Origin: Strongyloides papillosus
Lineage: Eukaryota; Nematoda; Chromadorea; Rhabditida; Strongyloididae
Direction: 5' to 3'
NCBI GenBank assembly: GCA_005656395.1
Contig: SRSI01000047.1
Location: 124,001-188,000 of the forward strand
Length of the DNA: 64,000 nucleotides
In this document: piece by piece, positions 36,063 through 47,764 of the stretch
Position numbering within the stretch: the stretch's first letter is position 1
Layout of the letters: each line of letters starts with the position of its first letter
Translations under genes and position numbers: made by a program
Notes under the pieces: generated by a model
Told to the model about the DNA's origin: nothing
Databases searched by the model: none
Seen by the model: the letters and a program-made list of their open reading frames with translations, nothing else

Positions 36063-36311
36063 AAATTTCATAAGGAGCTTGATGTTTCGGATTGTATTGT
36101 CGCGAATAATGAAATCTCCCTTTCTGTTGGAAATTTAAATGTTATTGAAAACAAGATGGAAGACATTTTTTATGAATCACAAAAGTCTGATGACGATAAA
36201 AATTATTTAAAAAGTGTTTATAGAGAAAGTTCAAATCTTACGACTTCTCTCCATATGCTTGTACTTCAAAAAAAAATAGTAAAACTGTTAAAAGTATTGA
36301 AAATTTGCTAA
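36063..36311 (+). other. Unassigned 82-codon open frame, possible exon or gene remnant
   Basis: An open frame follows a stop at 36060-36062 and ends at TAA 36309-36311, with its only early Met at codon 32 (36156). Its sequence looks like real protein: amphipathic, acid-rich, starting near KELDVSDCIVANNE and containing MEDIFYESQKSDDDKNYLKS. A TTTCATAAG acceptor-like site lies at its left end, but no ATG exon was found upstream. It resembles a coiled-coil subunit of a small complex; no family is recognised. It may be an exon, a short gene starting at 36156, or a decayed copy. Confidence 0.3.
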
Positions 36312-36800
36312 AACTTATAATTAATAATATATAAAAAAAATATATAATAAGCATGGTTTCACACTTCATGATAAAGAAAAATCTTTTTTACTAATACTTA
36401 ATACAAAAATACCTTATTTTAATATTTATTTACAGAAAGTATAATAGATAAAGAAATTTTTAAAAATTTAAAGCATTAAAAGTAAGAAACTACAACATAT
36501 TTTCATAATTCATAGTTCTCTACGTGATTATTATTCTTTATTTATTGTTTTGAATATTTTTAACTGATCATCTACAATTTTACTAGCTTCTACTAGTTAA
36601 CACATCAAATTCGCCTTAAAAGCCGCAGCCATTTGTTAATGATAAATTATATTTTCAAATTTTTTATACCCCATTTTAGAAAACCACCCTCTATCACATT
36701 GCAATCAACTGTTTTAAAACGACTGTTTGCGTGTAAATGGAAACACGTCTATCTCTAACTTAAATATAAATATTTCCATAAGTTATTATTTATTTGCAAA
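36312..36800. other. Intergenic, upstream of NOL8-like gene
   Basis: AT-rich spacer with no recognised element. The last 70 bases before the ATG at 36801 are slightly less AT-rich. Confidence 0.35.
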
Positions 36801-37886
36801 ATGGAAGAAACATCTAGTAATGATCGGGAATTAAAGAAGATAAAAGCAGAAGAGAAGCGACAAGAAGCTTTAAGACGAAAAAAAGAAGAAGAAAACAGGA
36901 GAAAAAGAGTTATTGCAGATTCAATAAAAGAAATTGATAATGTAAAAAGGTCTAAACATGTTGTCTTTAAGGATAGTGATGATGAATCTGACGATGATAT
37001 GAGTGTAAGTTTAAAAAATGTCTCCATAAAATTAAAAAATTTATTGTAGAACGATGATACACAGAAAAATGGAAAACATAGTATGAAACTTTTCGACGAG
37101 GATGATGAAGATGATTTTGAAGAGAATGCAGAAGATTTAATTAAAAGTAGACACGTTGGAAAAAAGGCAGCAAAGCTTATGAAATTAGAATCAAAATATG
37201 GACATGATGAACGTTTTCATCTGGATAGTAAATTTTTAGAAGATGATGATCAAGAAGAAGATGAAGAGGTAGAAGAAGAAGGAGGAGAGATCAAGCATAA
37301 AGAAAGAAAGAAGGATTTAGTAAGGCCTTTTAACAGATACGATCCAACAAATCCAGTTCACGTTGAATGGATGAAGAAATACAAGGAAAAAAGTGGTTTT
37401 GTAGAAGCAAAATCTTCAAATGGGGAAGAACATAAAAATGAACCTGAGAAAATTGTAGTTGAGGGACAATATTTTAAAGTAGATGATGCCTTAAAGAATG
37501 AACTTTGTGGTGGTTCGTCTTCATTTTCTTTCCTCAGCTCAATTGGTCGGCCTGAAGAAAAACCAGCCATTGTTGTCGAGAAACCTCAAAATCAGGAAAA
37601 TACAACTGAACCCGTTAATAAAAAGAAAAAAGAAGCACCAAAATCAGTTCCTAAACCAATGTTAAATAGTATTGTTATTAAAAAATTCTTCATCAACCCA
37701 AACACAAATGAATTCCGAAGTATAATTGCAAATTTCCGAAGAACACAAAAAGAAGAAAATATTAAAAATGCATTCAAAAAAGCACAACCAAAATTGAGTT
37801 TATGCTACCAATCAGCTAAAAAGAATGCAAAACGAAGACTAAAAGACAATGACCGTAAACTTGTATATAATAAATTTAAGAAATGA
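36801..37886 (+). CDS. NOL8-like nucleolar protein
   Basis: Exon 1 (36801-37004) and exon 2 (37050-37886) join in phase 0 across a 45-nt intron (GTAAGT...TTGTAG), giving 346 residues. The N-terminus is a charged coiled coil (about residues 1-55). A conserved block near residues 95-120 reads KLMKLESKYGHDERFHLDSKFLEDD, shortened here to its features: a Lys/Met/Leu helix, then GHDERF and DSKFLE, as in the C-terminal region of animal NOL8. A later block, FNRYDPTNP.H, also fits. The rest is acidic and Lys-rich and ends in a basic tail, consistent with the nucleolus. Human NOL8 has an N-terminal RRM that is absent here, so either the nematode protein is shorter or an RRM exon lies unseen upstream. 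A role in ribosome biogenesis is inferred from the family. Confidence 0.55.
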
Positions 37887-38033
37887 ATTTTTTTTATGTT
37901 TTTTTTTGTTACTAAATTTAGTTGTTAATTAATTTTTTTTCCTAATTACATGGTTCATCCCATTCTTTTACTTTAAACTAGATAGAAACTTTTATTTATT
38001 CAATTATGTTATAGATTATTAAATTAATAAAAA

Positions 38034-38300
38034 ATGGCCCAACATAAAATGAAGAAAAAAGTTTCCCTACCAGCTGGTGCAAAAACGAAGAGTGGCAAAG
38101 TAAAAAAACCACAAGCAAACAAGAGAGGTCTTATGGCTGCACCAAAGAAGCCCCAAGCAGTCGCTGATATGAAGATGGCTAGTATCGTCACTCGTACTGT
38201 TAACAAAAGAAATGAAGACACAATCAAACACCTGATAGATAAGGACCAGGGACGTTTAGACACAAAATCAAAAAAATCAGACAAAAAAAAGAGTAAATGA
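38034..38300 (+). CDS. UPF0390 family protein (C19orf53/LYDG10 homologue)
   Basis: Single-exon 88-residue, very basic protein. It begins MAQHKMKKK, has a central GLMAAPKKPQAV block matching the RVIAPKKA block of the animal UPF0390 family, and ends in a Lys/Ser tail. The length is close to the roughly 100 residues of human C19orf53. The molecular role of the family is not established; its charge suggests a nucleic-acid or ribosome-related site. It starts 147 bp after the NOL8-like stop on the same strand, with a TTATAG acceptor-like site about 18 nt before the ATG, so co-transcription with trans-splicing is possible but unproven. Codon usage includes more G/C-ending codons than its neighbours, as expected for a highly expressed gene. 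Confidence 0.75.
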   Translation: MAQHKMKKKVSLPAGAKTKSGKVKKPQANKRGLMAAPKKPQAVADMKMASIVTRTVNKRNEDTIKHLIDKDQGRLDTKSKKSDKKKSK

Positions 38301-40164
38301 TTTGTTTTGTATTTGCAGGAGTATTAAGATTATATTTTTATTTTCTAAATCGTTGCTGTTTTGTTGTTTTTTTTTATCTATTAATGTATCTCTAAATGAA
38401 TTATTATTCTTTAATTTTTTATTTGTTTTCTGATAAAAAATAGATAAAAAGTGATAATGTTGGGAAAGTATGTATTAAAATTTGTAAAAGATAATGTAGT
38501 GATATATCAGAAGATTTGAGAAAAAGAAGTTTGTGATAGTATCATATATAGTTGTTTAATTTAAATATTTTCTATGGGTTATTTTATCTAGCAATTTTAA
38601 AACAAAATACATCTCATTGTTTACTTTTTGACAAAAAAAGGACGAGAATTTCATCCTACTGCATAAAAAAATACTCTAGCACTAATATTTTCATTCACGT
38701 GAAAAAATTCTCAAATAATGGCTCTCTATTTCGTAACTTATTTCGTTAAAGAAGGCTTACAAAAAAAAGAATTACTAAAATTGGAATAAACTAATGATGA
38801 CATTTCAAAAATTTGTAGAGAAAGCAAAAAATATTTGTTTGGCATTTAAGAAAAGTAGGAGTACAGAAAAAATACATCAATACCAACATTTGGTGTCCAC
38901 TAGAGATTTTTAAATTTTATCCATACCAAATACAATTTTCTTGATATTTTAGATTGCCAAACTTTGATAAGAAAATTCTATATTCCTTATAAATTCCAAA
39001 TATTTAATTAATTGTTATTTAATCGATTTTAGTAAAAATGAGATTGTTTAAGTATTTAAAAATTCTCCATAAATACATACTTTGTTCACGTAACTTTGAC
39101 AAATGTTAATTCTAAATTAAATACACGTTACTAAGTGATATCTATTAAAAATGTATAATTTTTTTACAATTGTCAAACAGTAAAATTGTTAATTATTTTA
39201 AATATGTATAGTGAGAATATTTATATTAATTTGATCACATTTATTCCTATTCGGAACACCATAAAATGATTTATTTATTTACCTTTCTATTACTATTTTT
39301 TAATTGATAGATAACAAAACATTAAAATTAATGTGAATATTGTTTAAAGAATTTAATTAACAAAAAACTTATCTCTATATAATTATGAAAATTGCTTGTT
39401 TTTCACAAAATTTTCCTAATTACAATATATGTATTTGTCTTGTTCAAAAGTTTTTTATATCACATGCCATTTTCCTTCTAATATTAAAAATTCAAGGACA
39501 TATAACAAAAGTATAAATAAGTAGTTAGATTTACTTTCACTATAATATTCACCAAACATTTATTTTTAATAATTTATAAAAATTAAATAAGATAAAAAAA
39601 GATTTTTACATTTTATGAATATTCAACAAAAAAAATTGATTAGACCGCCGAGATAGTCAAAAAAGCCTTTAGTGATATTTAAACAATTGTCATTATTTAA
39701 TTTGTTCTATATTCAATATTATTTATTTATTTAAAAGTCGGTCTATGTTTATTAGAAAAAAATTCTATGACATTTCGGTATAATATATTTCTTTTCAAGA
39801 TTACTCATCATTTTACTCAATTCATACTCTTAAAATATTTTCATCTCCATTTTGATTGACCATATTGTATCTTTTATGATAAATTTTGCATTTTAATCTT
39901 TATCTTAATATCGAGATTTTTATTTTATTTATAACTCTCTTAATTTCTCTTTGATGTAATATATTTTAAAAAGTATCAATTTGAAGATGATTATTATTCT
40001 TATCTATACCTATTATACTTTTAGAATTTATTATCACTAATAAATTGATAAAAGTATATCAATTTTTCGCTAAAATCACTACTTTTACCAATTTTTAATA
40101 AAATTTACATTCATTTCTCGCGTGTCTCTGATAAGTTTTCTAAACCAAACTACATTTAGGTAAT
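38301..40164. other. AT-rich intergenic DNA before lap-1
   Basis: Nearly 1.9 kb without a supported gene. A TACATTTAG acceptor-like site at 40151-40159 lies 5 nt before the lap-1 start codon and is a likely trans-splice site. The 65-codon frame at 38552 shows no protein-like features. Confidence 0.45.
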
Positions 40165-41649
40165 ATGGATCCCATTAATACTTTCACATTTGGAAGTAAT
40201 ATTCGCTCCAATGAAGACTCCTTCTTAATAATCTTCATCCATGAAGCAATTGCTAAAACCCTAAATTACGAAAAAAACATCGAAACCGCCGTCGGAGGGA
40301 GACTCACCAAGGAACAATGGAATATGACAATGAAGAAATACACTGATCTTCCTCACGTTGTCTTTGATGCCAATAGCACCGTTATCTCAATCTTAAAAAA
40401 CAATGGCAATCTATCACGATATAACACACCCATCCAATCTAAAGTTGTTATTGATAATTTTACAAATCTACTTACATTAAATTCACTAAAAAATGTAGAC
40501 GTTGTAATGTTTTTGGATGATGACAAAGTCTACGGAACTATTACTGCTGTTGTAAAAACTTTTTACCCTTATTGTGAAAAATCATCTAATGGCTCGAGGA
40601 ATGTTAACTTTTGTATTTATAAATCAACTTCACATGGAATTGTAAAGGCAACTACTGAGGAGTATGATCAATATAATAATTTGATAAATGGTATACAATG
40701 TGCCAGAGTGATGACTGAAACACCAGGAAACAAAATGGGTCCTGATTATGTTGAGGAGTATACTAGAAAAGTTTTGTCAAATGTTAAAGGCCTAACTTTT
40801 GATGTCATTAAAGGATCACAACTTAAAGAAAGAGGTTTTGGTGGTATTTACAGTGTTGGTAAAGGTGCAGCTGAAGATCCAAGATTGATACATGTTAAAT
40901 ACAAGCCAGAACTCGACTCAACAGATCCCCCAATTGCAATTGTAGGAAAAGGAATAACATTTGATACTGGTGGTTATACAATAAAGGGCAGAACAGCAAT
41001 GCCTGGAATGAAACGTGATTGCGGTGGTGCTGGTGCAGCATTAGGAGCTTTTTATTACTTAACTAAAAACAAATCACCATTAACCATTCACCTTCTATTA
41101 TGTGTTGCTGAGAATGCCGTTGGTCCAAACGCAACAAAACCCGATGACGTTATCAAAATGCTCAGCGGCAAGACAGTTGAAGTCAACAACACCGATGCAG
41201 AAGGTAGACTCGTCCTAGGTGATGGAGTACATTATGCAAAAGAGATGCTTAAATGTGGCACAATCATAGATATTGCTACATTAACAGGTGCTCAAACATA
41301 TGCAAGTGGGAAATTTCACTGTTCCTTCATGACAAGTCAGGATGACTCTGAAAAAGAATTGATTAAAGCTGGTAAAGAAAGCGGTGAACTTTGTCATCCA
41401 TTAATATATTGTCCTGAACTTTATATGTTAGATTTAAAAAGCAAAGTTGCAGATATGAAAAATGCAAATCTCGGGAATATGTCTTCACCTCCCTCCTCCT
41501 TGGCTGGTCACTTCATTGGAGCACAAATCGATCAAGGAAAAGGTGTTAAATGGATTCATATAGATATTGCCTCTCCAGCCAACTATCAGGAGTATGCCAC
41601 AGGATTTGGTGTTTCTTTACTATCGTGTTTTTTAACTAAATCAACATAA
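40165..41649 (+). CDS. lap-1: Leucyl aminopeptidase, M17 family
   Basis: Cytosolic two-zinc aminopeptidase that removes N-terminal residues, preferring Leu-like ones. Single exon, 494 residues, matching nematode LAP-1 in length. The C-terminal catalytic domain (about residues 175-490) holds the full site: Lys262 and Asp267 in GKGITFDTGG, Lys274, Asp285 in MKRDCGG, and Asp344, Glu346 and Arg348 in the M17 signature NTDAEGRL. The N-terminal domain is divergent, as in the C. elegans enzyme. The first 200 bases of the gene are notably richer in G and C than the rest. The start at 40165 is supported by the acceptor-like TTTAG five bases upstream. It ends 272 bp from the convergent nfi-1 gene. Confidence 0.93.
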   Translation: MDPINTFTFGSNIRSNEDSFLIIFIHEAIAKTLNYEKNIETAVGGRLTKEQWNMTMKKYTDLPHVVFDANSTVISILKNNGNLSRYNTPIQSKVVIDNFTNLLTLNSLKNVDVVMFLDDDKVYGTITAVVKTFYPYCEKSSNGSRNVNFCIYKSTSHGIVKATTEEYDQYNNLINGIQCARVMTETPGNKMGPDYVEEYTRKVLSNVKGLTFDVIKGSQLKERGFGGIYSVGKGAAEDPRLIHVKYKPELDSTDPPIAIVGKGITFDTGGYTIKGRTAMPGMKRDCGGAGAALGAFYYLTKNKSPLTIHLLLCVAENAVGPNATKPDDVIKMLSGKTVEVNNTDAEGRLVLGDGVHYAKEMLKCGTIIDIATLTGAQTYASGKFHCSFMTSQDDSEKELIKAGKESGELCHPLIYCPELYMLDLKSKVADMKNANLGNMSSPPSSLAGHFIGAQIDQGKGVKWIHIDIASPANYQEYATGFGVSLLSCFLTKST

Positions 41650-41921
41650 CTATTTTTTTCCTTAGAAAAAGTAATTTTGTTATTTTAACCACTTATAAAC
41701 AATTTTTTTGTCAACACATATAAATTTATTTTTCAACAAATACAAAATAACATTATATCACATTCAACTGAATTAAATATAATCAGAGGTATTAATGGTT
41801 TCTTTGCTACAGACAAATAAAATATTCTTGATTTTTGTTTCTTAACAAATAAATCTTTTCTTTAACAAATAAATATTTTATGATGTAGTATGAAATATAG
41901 ATTTTTTTAAAGTTATAATAA

Positions 41922-43451
41922 CTACCACGTTTCATTAATACTAGGTACATGAGTACCATGATTCCCTATATTCGGCATAATAATATTTTGGTAAGTATTA
42001 TTACTGTTAACTCTCTTAATCTGTGAGAAACGTCTTGTTGTTATTGGTGAGGAGGATTGTGGAAAATTTATTCTCGTATTAGGTAACGGTAACTCTACAA
42101 CAGAATCTATTCTTGGATTTTTATATATAGTATATCTTGGCATTGGGTCGAGAGGAGTAAAATTGATATTTGAAGGTGATTGGCTTACCATCTCAAAACT
42201 ATTTACACGATTTAACTTTCTACTACTTCTTAATGTCATCGGTGTGTTAAGGAGTGTTGTTGGTGATGAAATACACTTAACATTATTTATTGTTCCGGTA
42301 TTACAAGTTTTTTTTAAAGGCAACTGATCTGTTAAGTTGCTATCAACAACTTGATATGATCGTTTAGGAGAAGTTTGCTTTATTTTGTCTTCCGGATTCA
42401 TTATCAGGGTTGGGTTGCCATTCCTAGTCACGACTACAGGTAAATTTTTTGACACCTTAGCGACAGCCGCTATCGCTGATGGAGGTGGTCTTGGTGTATT
42501 CTTGATTGGTGAAAAAATTGTTTCTTGTCGTGGGGCTATTGTTACATATGCAACATTATTGTTCTCCAGTGGGAGTGGTTTAATTGGAGTGGGATGTTCT
42601 ATTTTATTGTAATTTTCACTTTCCGGTGAATTTATTGAAGTTGTAGTTACTTCTTGATATTCTTTTAATGAAAATGCACCAGCACTTATTATCTCACAAT
42701 TGGCTGGAATAGAATCTAAGTAGGGAGGTTCCTCAATGTACTTTTCAATAATTTCACTATTTTCATTACATTTGATATGCCTCATTGCTAAATATAAGTC
42801 CAATTCTCTAGAAACAATAGTCATATGATAGGGATTAACACATAACTCAGGATCATGACAAGAATTTGATCGCTGGATTCTCTCACTATCAGTACTTTCT
42901 AATGGAATTCCTTTAAATAAAATAACCATAACAATATCAAGTCTCCAGACTTTATCAGCCTTCCTTAAACAATCAATTCTTCGCATTTTTCCTTTTAAAT
43001 CAGGATTAGATATCACACATGAATAATTTTTCTTTGCAATACTCTCTAAAAATTTATCTCTATAATCAGGTTTAATATCTCTCCTAAGTTTGGTTAATAA
43101 TTGTACAGCCCATAATTCTTTATCTTTCCTGCTTGTATTCATAATCTCAACTTTTTGCTTAATTAAATCATTCATAGAAGGTTTTGGTCCTTTACATTTA
43201 ATCAATTTTCTTTTGTATGCTTGTAAATGAAACCAAACATAACTAAATTCTTTGACAAAAGGTAATAATTTATGAACAAATGGGTGATAGTCATTCTAAA
43301 ATTAGTATAAACAAAATAAAATCGTAAATATATTATTGTAAAATACCTTTCCATAATCACTGATCACTGAAAAAACCTTACTATTATCTTTATATTCACC
43401 TCCAGAAACTGTTGAGGAGGACTCTCTTGAACTAATATCACTATAATTCAT
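41922..43451 (-). CDS. nfi-1: Nuclear factor I transcription factor
   Basis: DNA-binding regulator of the CTF/NF-I family that binds TTGGC palindromes as a dimer. Exon 1 (43347-43451, 35 codons) and exon 2 (41922-43295) join in phase 0 over a 51-nt intron, giving 492 residues. The N-terminal DNA-binding domain spans about residues 36-205: NDYHPFVHKLLPFVKEF, WAVQLLTKLRRDIKPDYRD, then the invariant GKMRRIDCLRKADKVWRLD and VMVILFKGIPLESTD. The zinc-ligand pattern C-x5-C-x4-H is present in CHDPELCVNPYH. The remainder is Pro/Ser/Asn-rich and disordered, typical of an NFI transactivation region. The start codon is the first ATG of an exon with no further open upstream sequence. It is convergent with lap-1. 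Confidence 0.93.
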
Positions 43452-43744
43452 CTTATATAATATTCCCTACCAATATACTTAAATAAAATAGAATTTTTAT
43501 AGTAAATAATAATAATAATATACTGAAACATATAACGTTATTTTCTAGAGTGCGCACAAATACTACAACGTCTCAACATCCATCCATATTATTTCCTTAG
43601 AACAATTATTCTAACCAAGAGAAGCAATTGTGGAATGGTGTTACTAATTTTCAAACGTCAACTCTCTTTCTAACACACAGTAAATTTATTATTTCATTTA
43701 AAATTAGTAATAGATTATTATCAGTCAATTATATCATAATAGTT

Positions 43745-45135
43745 TTACAAGTTAGAGTGGTTTTCGATGTAGTAGCCTTCACCGTTATCGTACTGATCAT
43801 TCTCTACATACTCCAATATCTGACCATGGTGCATGTCTTCGTAGATTATTCTATCTTCCATGTGTTGGTCTGGGATTGAGTTTACTATTATATATTCACT
43901 GGAGTTGGGGGATATCATCATGTCGTTTTGCATCATTTTACCATTAGGAGATGTTAATGGAGAACTATCCATCATTACATGGGAACCATCATGATGGTGA
44001 GATACAAGATTTGATTGCTGGGGAGGTGCTGATTTAGGATGTCTTTGTTGAGATATGGAGGCACTTTTTAACAAAGCTTGACTTGATAATGGAGCTACTT
44101 CTACTTTCGCTTTTAATGGTGAAGTTTGACTGATGGAGTGGCTGGAGTTGACTCTGAGATTGGTGTTTTGTTGTTGGAATTATCCTGAGAAACCGATAAA
44201 GAAGGCCCTGTAACTGAGGTTTTCTTCTTTGCTGCTGCCGTGGAACGGACACGTTTCTTGGTTTTAACTTTCGATGATTTATCTTCTATTGTTTTTACAG
44301 AGGTATCTGAATCATCACTAGAATCAGACAATTTCTCATATTGTGTTAAACGATCAAGTAAAAAATTCTTATCTCTTGACAATTTCAATAATTTCCTCTG
44401 TAAAGATCTTAGTTCATCTTGATAACATTCATTCTCCTAGAAAAAAAAACATTTTTAAAAAATAATATACACTACATTAAAACAACATACATAAACAAGA
44501 AATTTAAAATTTCTCTTCAGTTCTCTGTACTGTTCTTTAGCACTAAGAGGCTGCGGCTCTGAATCGATAACTGGTCCATTTTTCGTTGGTTCAATAATTT
44601 GCATTGTCTGTTGAGGTATATGTGGCTTTGGAGCACTTGGTTTGTGTTGTACGGTATAATTACCCATGGAGGATCCTCGGAATTGGGAAACAACAACATT
44701 CCCAAATGGTTCATCGCCATTTTGTGATGCCTGTACTTCTTGTTGCGTATGGGGCTGTCCAACGACGCGACTTTGTAATGGTTGTGTCCTGAGATATGGA
44801 GAATTTTGTGGATGGCCTGATTGTGGATTGCGTTGTTGGATGACAACAGTCTGGTGGTGGTGAGAGTTAGTCGTAGAGTTGCCATGGGATGTTACAATAC
44901 GTTGGGTAGGCCTACTCTGGACAGTGGAATTACTATAATTTGAAGAATGTCCTTGTTGTACTACATACGATTGTTGTTGAGATGGTTGTGGCCTTTCATT
45001 GTAATTATTACTTCTACCATTAATAGATTGATGGATATTATTAATATTAGAATTTTGTAATAATGTTGAAGGACTAGGTAAAGGGGTAGAGGAGGATTGA
45101 TTACTCATACTACCACTACGATTAGAATCGCTCAT
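43745..45135 (-). CDS. INO80 complex subunit E-like, with apparent frameshift
   Basis: Likely accessory subunit of the INO80 chromatin-remodelling complex. Exon 1 (44491-45135) encodes 215 residues, mostly a Gln/Ser/Asn-rich disordered arm, ending in the INO80E block [17 protein letters not shown] 54-nt intron (GTATGT...TTTCTAG) leads in phase 0 to exon 2 at 44436, which continues [20 protein letters not shown] and [13 protein letters not shown], then an acidic Ser/Asp stretch as in human INO80E. The frame stops at 44113 (322 residues). However, a protein-like frame with the same Gln/His/Ser-rich, acidic character begins just before this stop and runs to 43745. Restoring one base around 44124, next to an AAA run, would join the two. 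No canonical intron gives the needed phase. The gene starts at the ATG at 45135, since the in-frame open sequence upstream has only a TTG. Confidence 0.72.
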
Positions 45136-47764
45136 ATCTTTACTAACAATATTTCTCAAAGAAGAAAAACCAAATTATTGAGTAAATGTAAAAATAATAT
45201 TATAGAATTATTTTAAAAATATTAAAAAATATATAGTGTGTAATAACAAAAAAATAATAAGAATGCCACTGATAGATAATGGCGCACTTTTTGTATCTTA
45301 ATACAACTGCCAATGAGGCTTTTTCTATATCTAGATGTAAATATAGAGTATATGTGTAGAATTATAAAAATAATACGTCTCTCTCAGGCTATGCGTTATT
45401 AAAACGTAAGTGTCTTGCAGTTGTTTGTATAATGCAATTTGTTTAGTGTTGTTTGGAGAAATGAAGCCAAAAGTTCAAAAATGAAAACTTTTTTTTGAAG
45501 TTGTTTTTCTTTTAGATATTATTTTTAATATTGTTAAAAGGTAGTTTTTACTAAATTATTATAATATTATTAGTAATTTTATGGTTAAATACTTCAATTA
45601 TATTTTAATAATATTTTTGTTAAAGAATAATAATGATAAAATAACACGAAAAGGAACTTTCGATAATTCAAGGACTTTTTTTTAAAAATAAATACTAACA
45701 CTCATTTTTTCATGAATGACCTCAATTCTAATTCTCTATAATTAATATTGTTAGTTTTATTCAATTGGACTACTTTTCTTTTTCATAAAAAAGCAAAGTA
45801 TTTTGTGTTTATACATTTAAATAACCATTAAAGTTGTATACCAAGCAAGTGGTGGTATTAAATTCAACTTTTACAGCTTCAATATTATTCAAATTACCAA
45901 AAAAACATAATAATATTTGTTTTAAAGTGTATACATGAAAAAAAGATAATGTGATCATTTAAAGGTATGAGGATAATTAAATATAATTATCACCACTTTT
46001 ATCTATAAATAAGAAGTATAAATGGAAAAAATTCTTTCGGCTTATAAAAAATATAAAATTGTACATTAATGAGTCATTCTACACTTTTTTTTAATTTTAT
46101 ACTACCACTATAAAACATTTACAAAATTTTCGTTCTTTTTAATTTCCCTCTTTATGGTTTTTACCACAACATTTCAATGTATTATTCTCGTTGATCATTT
46201 GATATTTTCTAAAGAACCTTTCTTTCTGTTAATGAAAAAAGAGTTTTATGTCAAGGTTTTATTTTGTTATAGGTAATATTTATGTGTATTGTGTCCTATA
46301 GACATATCTACCAATACTTTTAATATTTTCATAAATTCTTACTATTCATTATACATTCTAACTGTCATTGAATTTGGATTATTTTATAAATATTATTTTT
46401 CGCTTTTATATATCTACTTTTATACATACTTTTATCCAACAAACTGTCTTTGTATATTCATTCTTAAGGTAAATAAAGCACTAAAAAACACTAGATCATA
46501 TACTCATTTGTTGATATAAAAAATTTTTTTGTGTTTTATTTTCTTTTCTAATCCACGAAAGTTTTTATAGTAGTAGTAATATATTATTATTAATAAGAAA
46601 TGGTGTTTTGAAAATAATTTTATATTTTTTAGTGTACTTTGTAATTGTTTCTTTTCCATCTTTCATTGATAACTTGTCATATTGCCATCTACTATTTTAT
46701 GTGCATTAATGTTAAGAAAAAGTTTTTTATCTAATTTGCAAAAAGAATTATTATTTCATCACCCTCGAATATTACTTTTTTATATTACTTTTTGTTAACC
46801 TCCCAAATGATAAATAACTTTGTTTTCTTTAATTAAACAAAGAAGTTTTTCAAACTTTACTTACATTGGATTTCTCATGTATGGCCTTTCTGATAATTAA
46901 ATTTCGTACACACTTTTCTATTTTTATACAAAAAACTAAACATTTATCAGTGGGACAAACTGTATAATTAATGTTAAAACATGTAATTATTGCATATTTT
47001 TAGGGTAGTTATAATATATTCTAGTTTATTTTAATAAACCATAATTTATTTAATCTGTTCACTCACATTTATCCTCCTTATTTAAACATCCATATTTGAT
47101 GATTATCCAGCTTCAAATATCAACTATCCTTTTTATACATTGAACTTTTTGCATTGTGAAATGATTCTCCTATCGAAATATATATAGTACTTTATTAATA
47201 TATGTATGTGCGCATATATAAAAGGTATGTATTTTACAATTCAAGTCTGACCTTGTATTACCTCTTTTAACTCACACAATAGATCATGATGTATATGCCT
47301 CACTTTACCTCACTTCATAGCAATCATCATTGTTATTATCAATTATTATTCTCTATTTGTTGGTATATATGTATACTTATTTAAATATATATGTATATAA
47401 ATATATCTTTGTAAATAGCATTTTCATTGTATTGAATCACATTCGAGGTTTCGTCTCGAATATATATCATATTATACACATCTTCCCTACTACTATATAT
47501 ATTTTATATTTCTTTTTTAACAATTTAAAGAATATTCTAATATTTATTACATAATAAAATATATAAAAAATATTCTATAAGTACATTTTTCACACGCGTC
47601 AATCGTAGCCATCTCTGATCTGAACCATGAAATGGCACCTTTGAACGTGTGCGAAGCATGTATCTTATCAATACACAACCAACCTAATACAACATCTACT
47701 TCACAAAAATATTTATTAAAAGAATTACACAAAATATATTATCAATAACAACATCACTATATTT
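45136..47764. other. AT-rich intergenic DNA
   Basis: About 2.6 kb of TA-rich sequence between two divergent or unrelated gene ends. The frames at 46289-46519 and 47330-47554 are Tyr/Ile/Phe-rich products of composition. ATATATGTAT-type repeats lie near 47200 and 47380. Nothing else is recognised. Confidence 0.45.

Noticed and set aside
46289..47554. Tyr/Ile/Phe-rich plus-strand frames
   Set aside because: Products of TA repeats; no start context or conserved residues.
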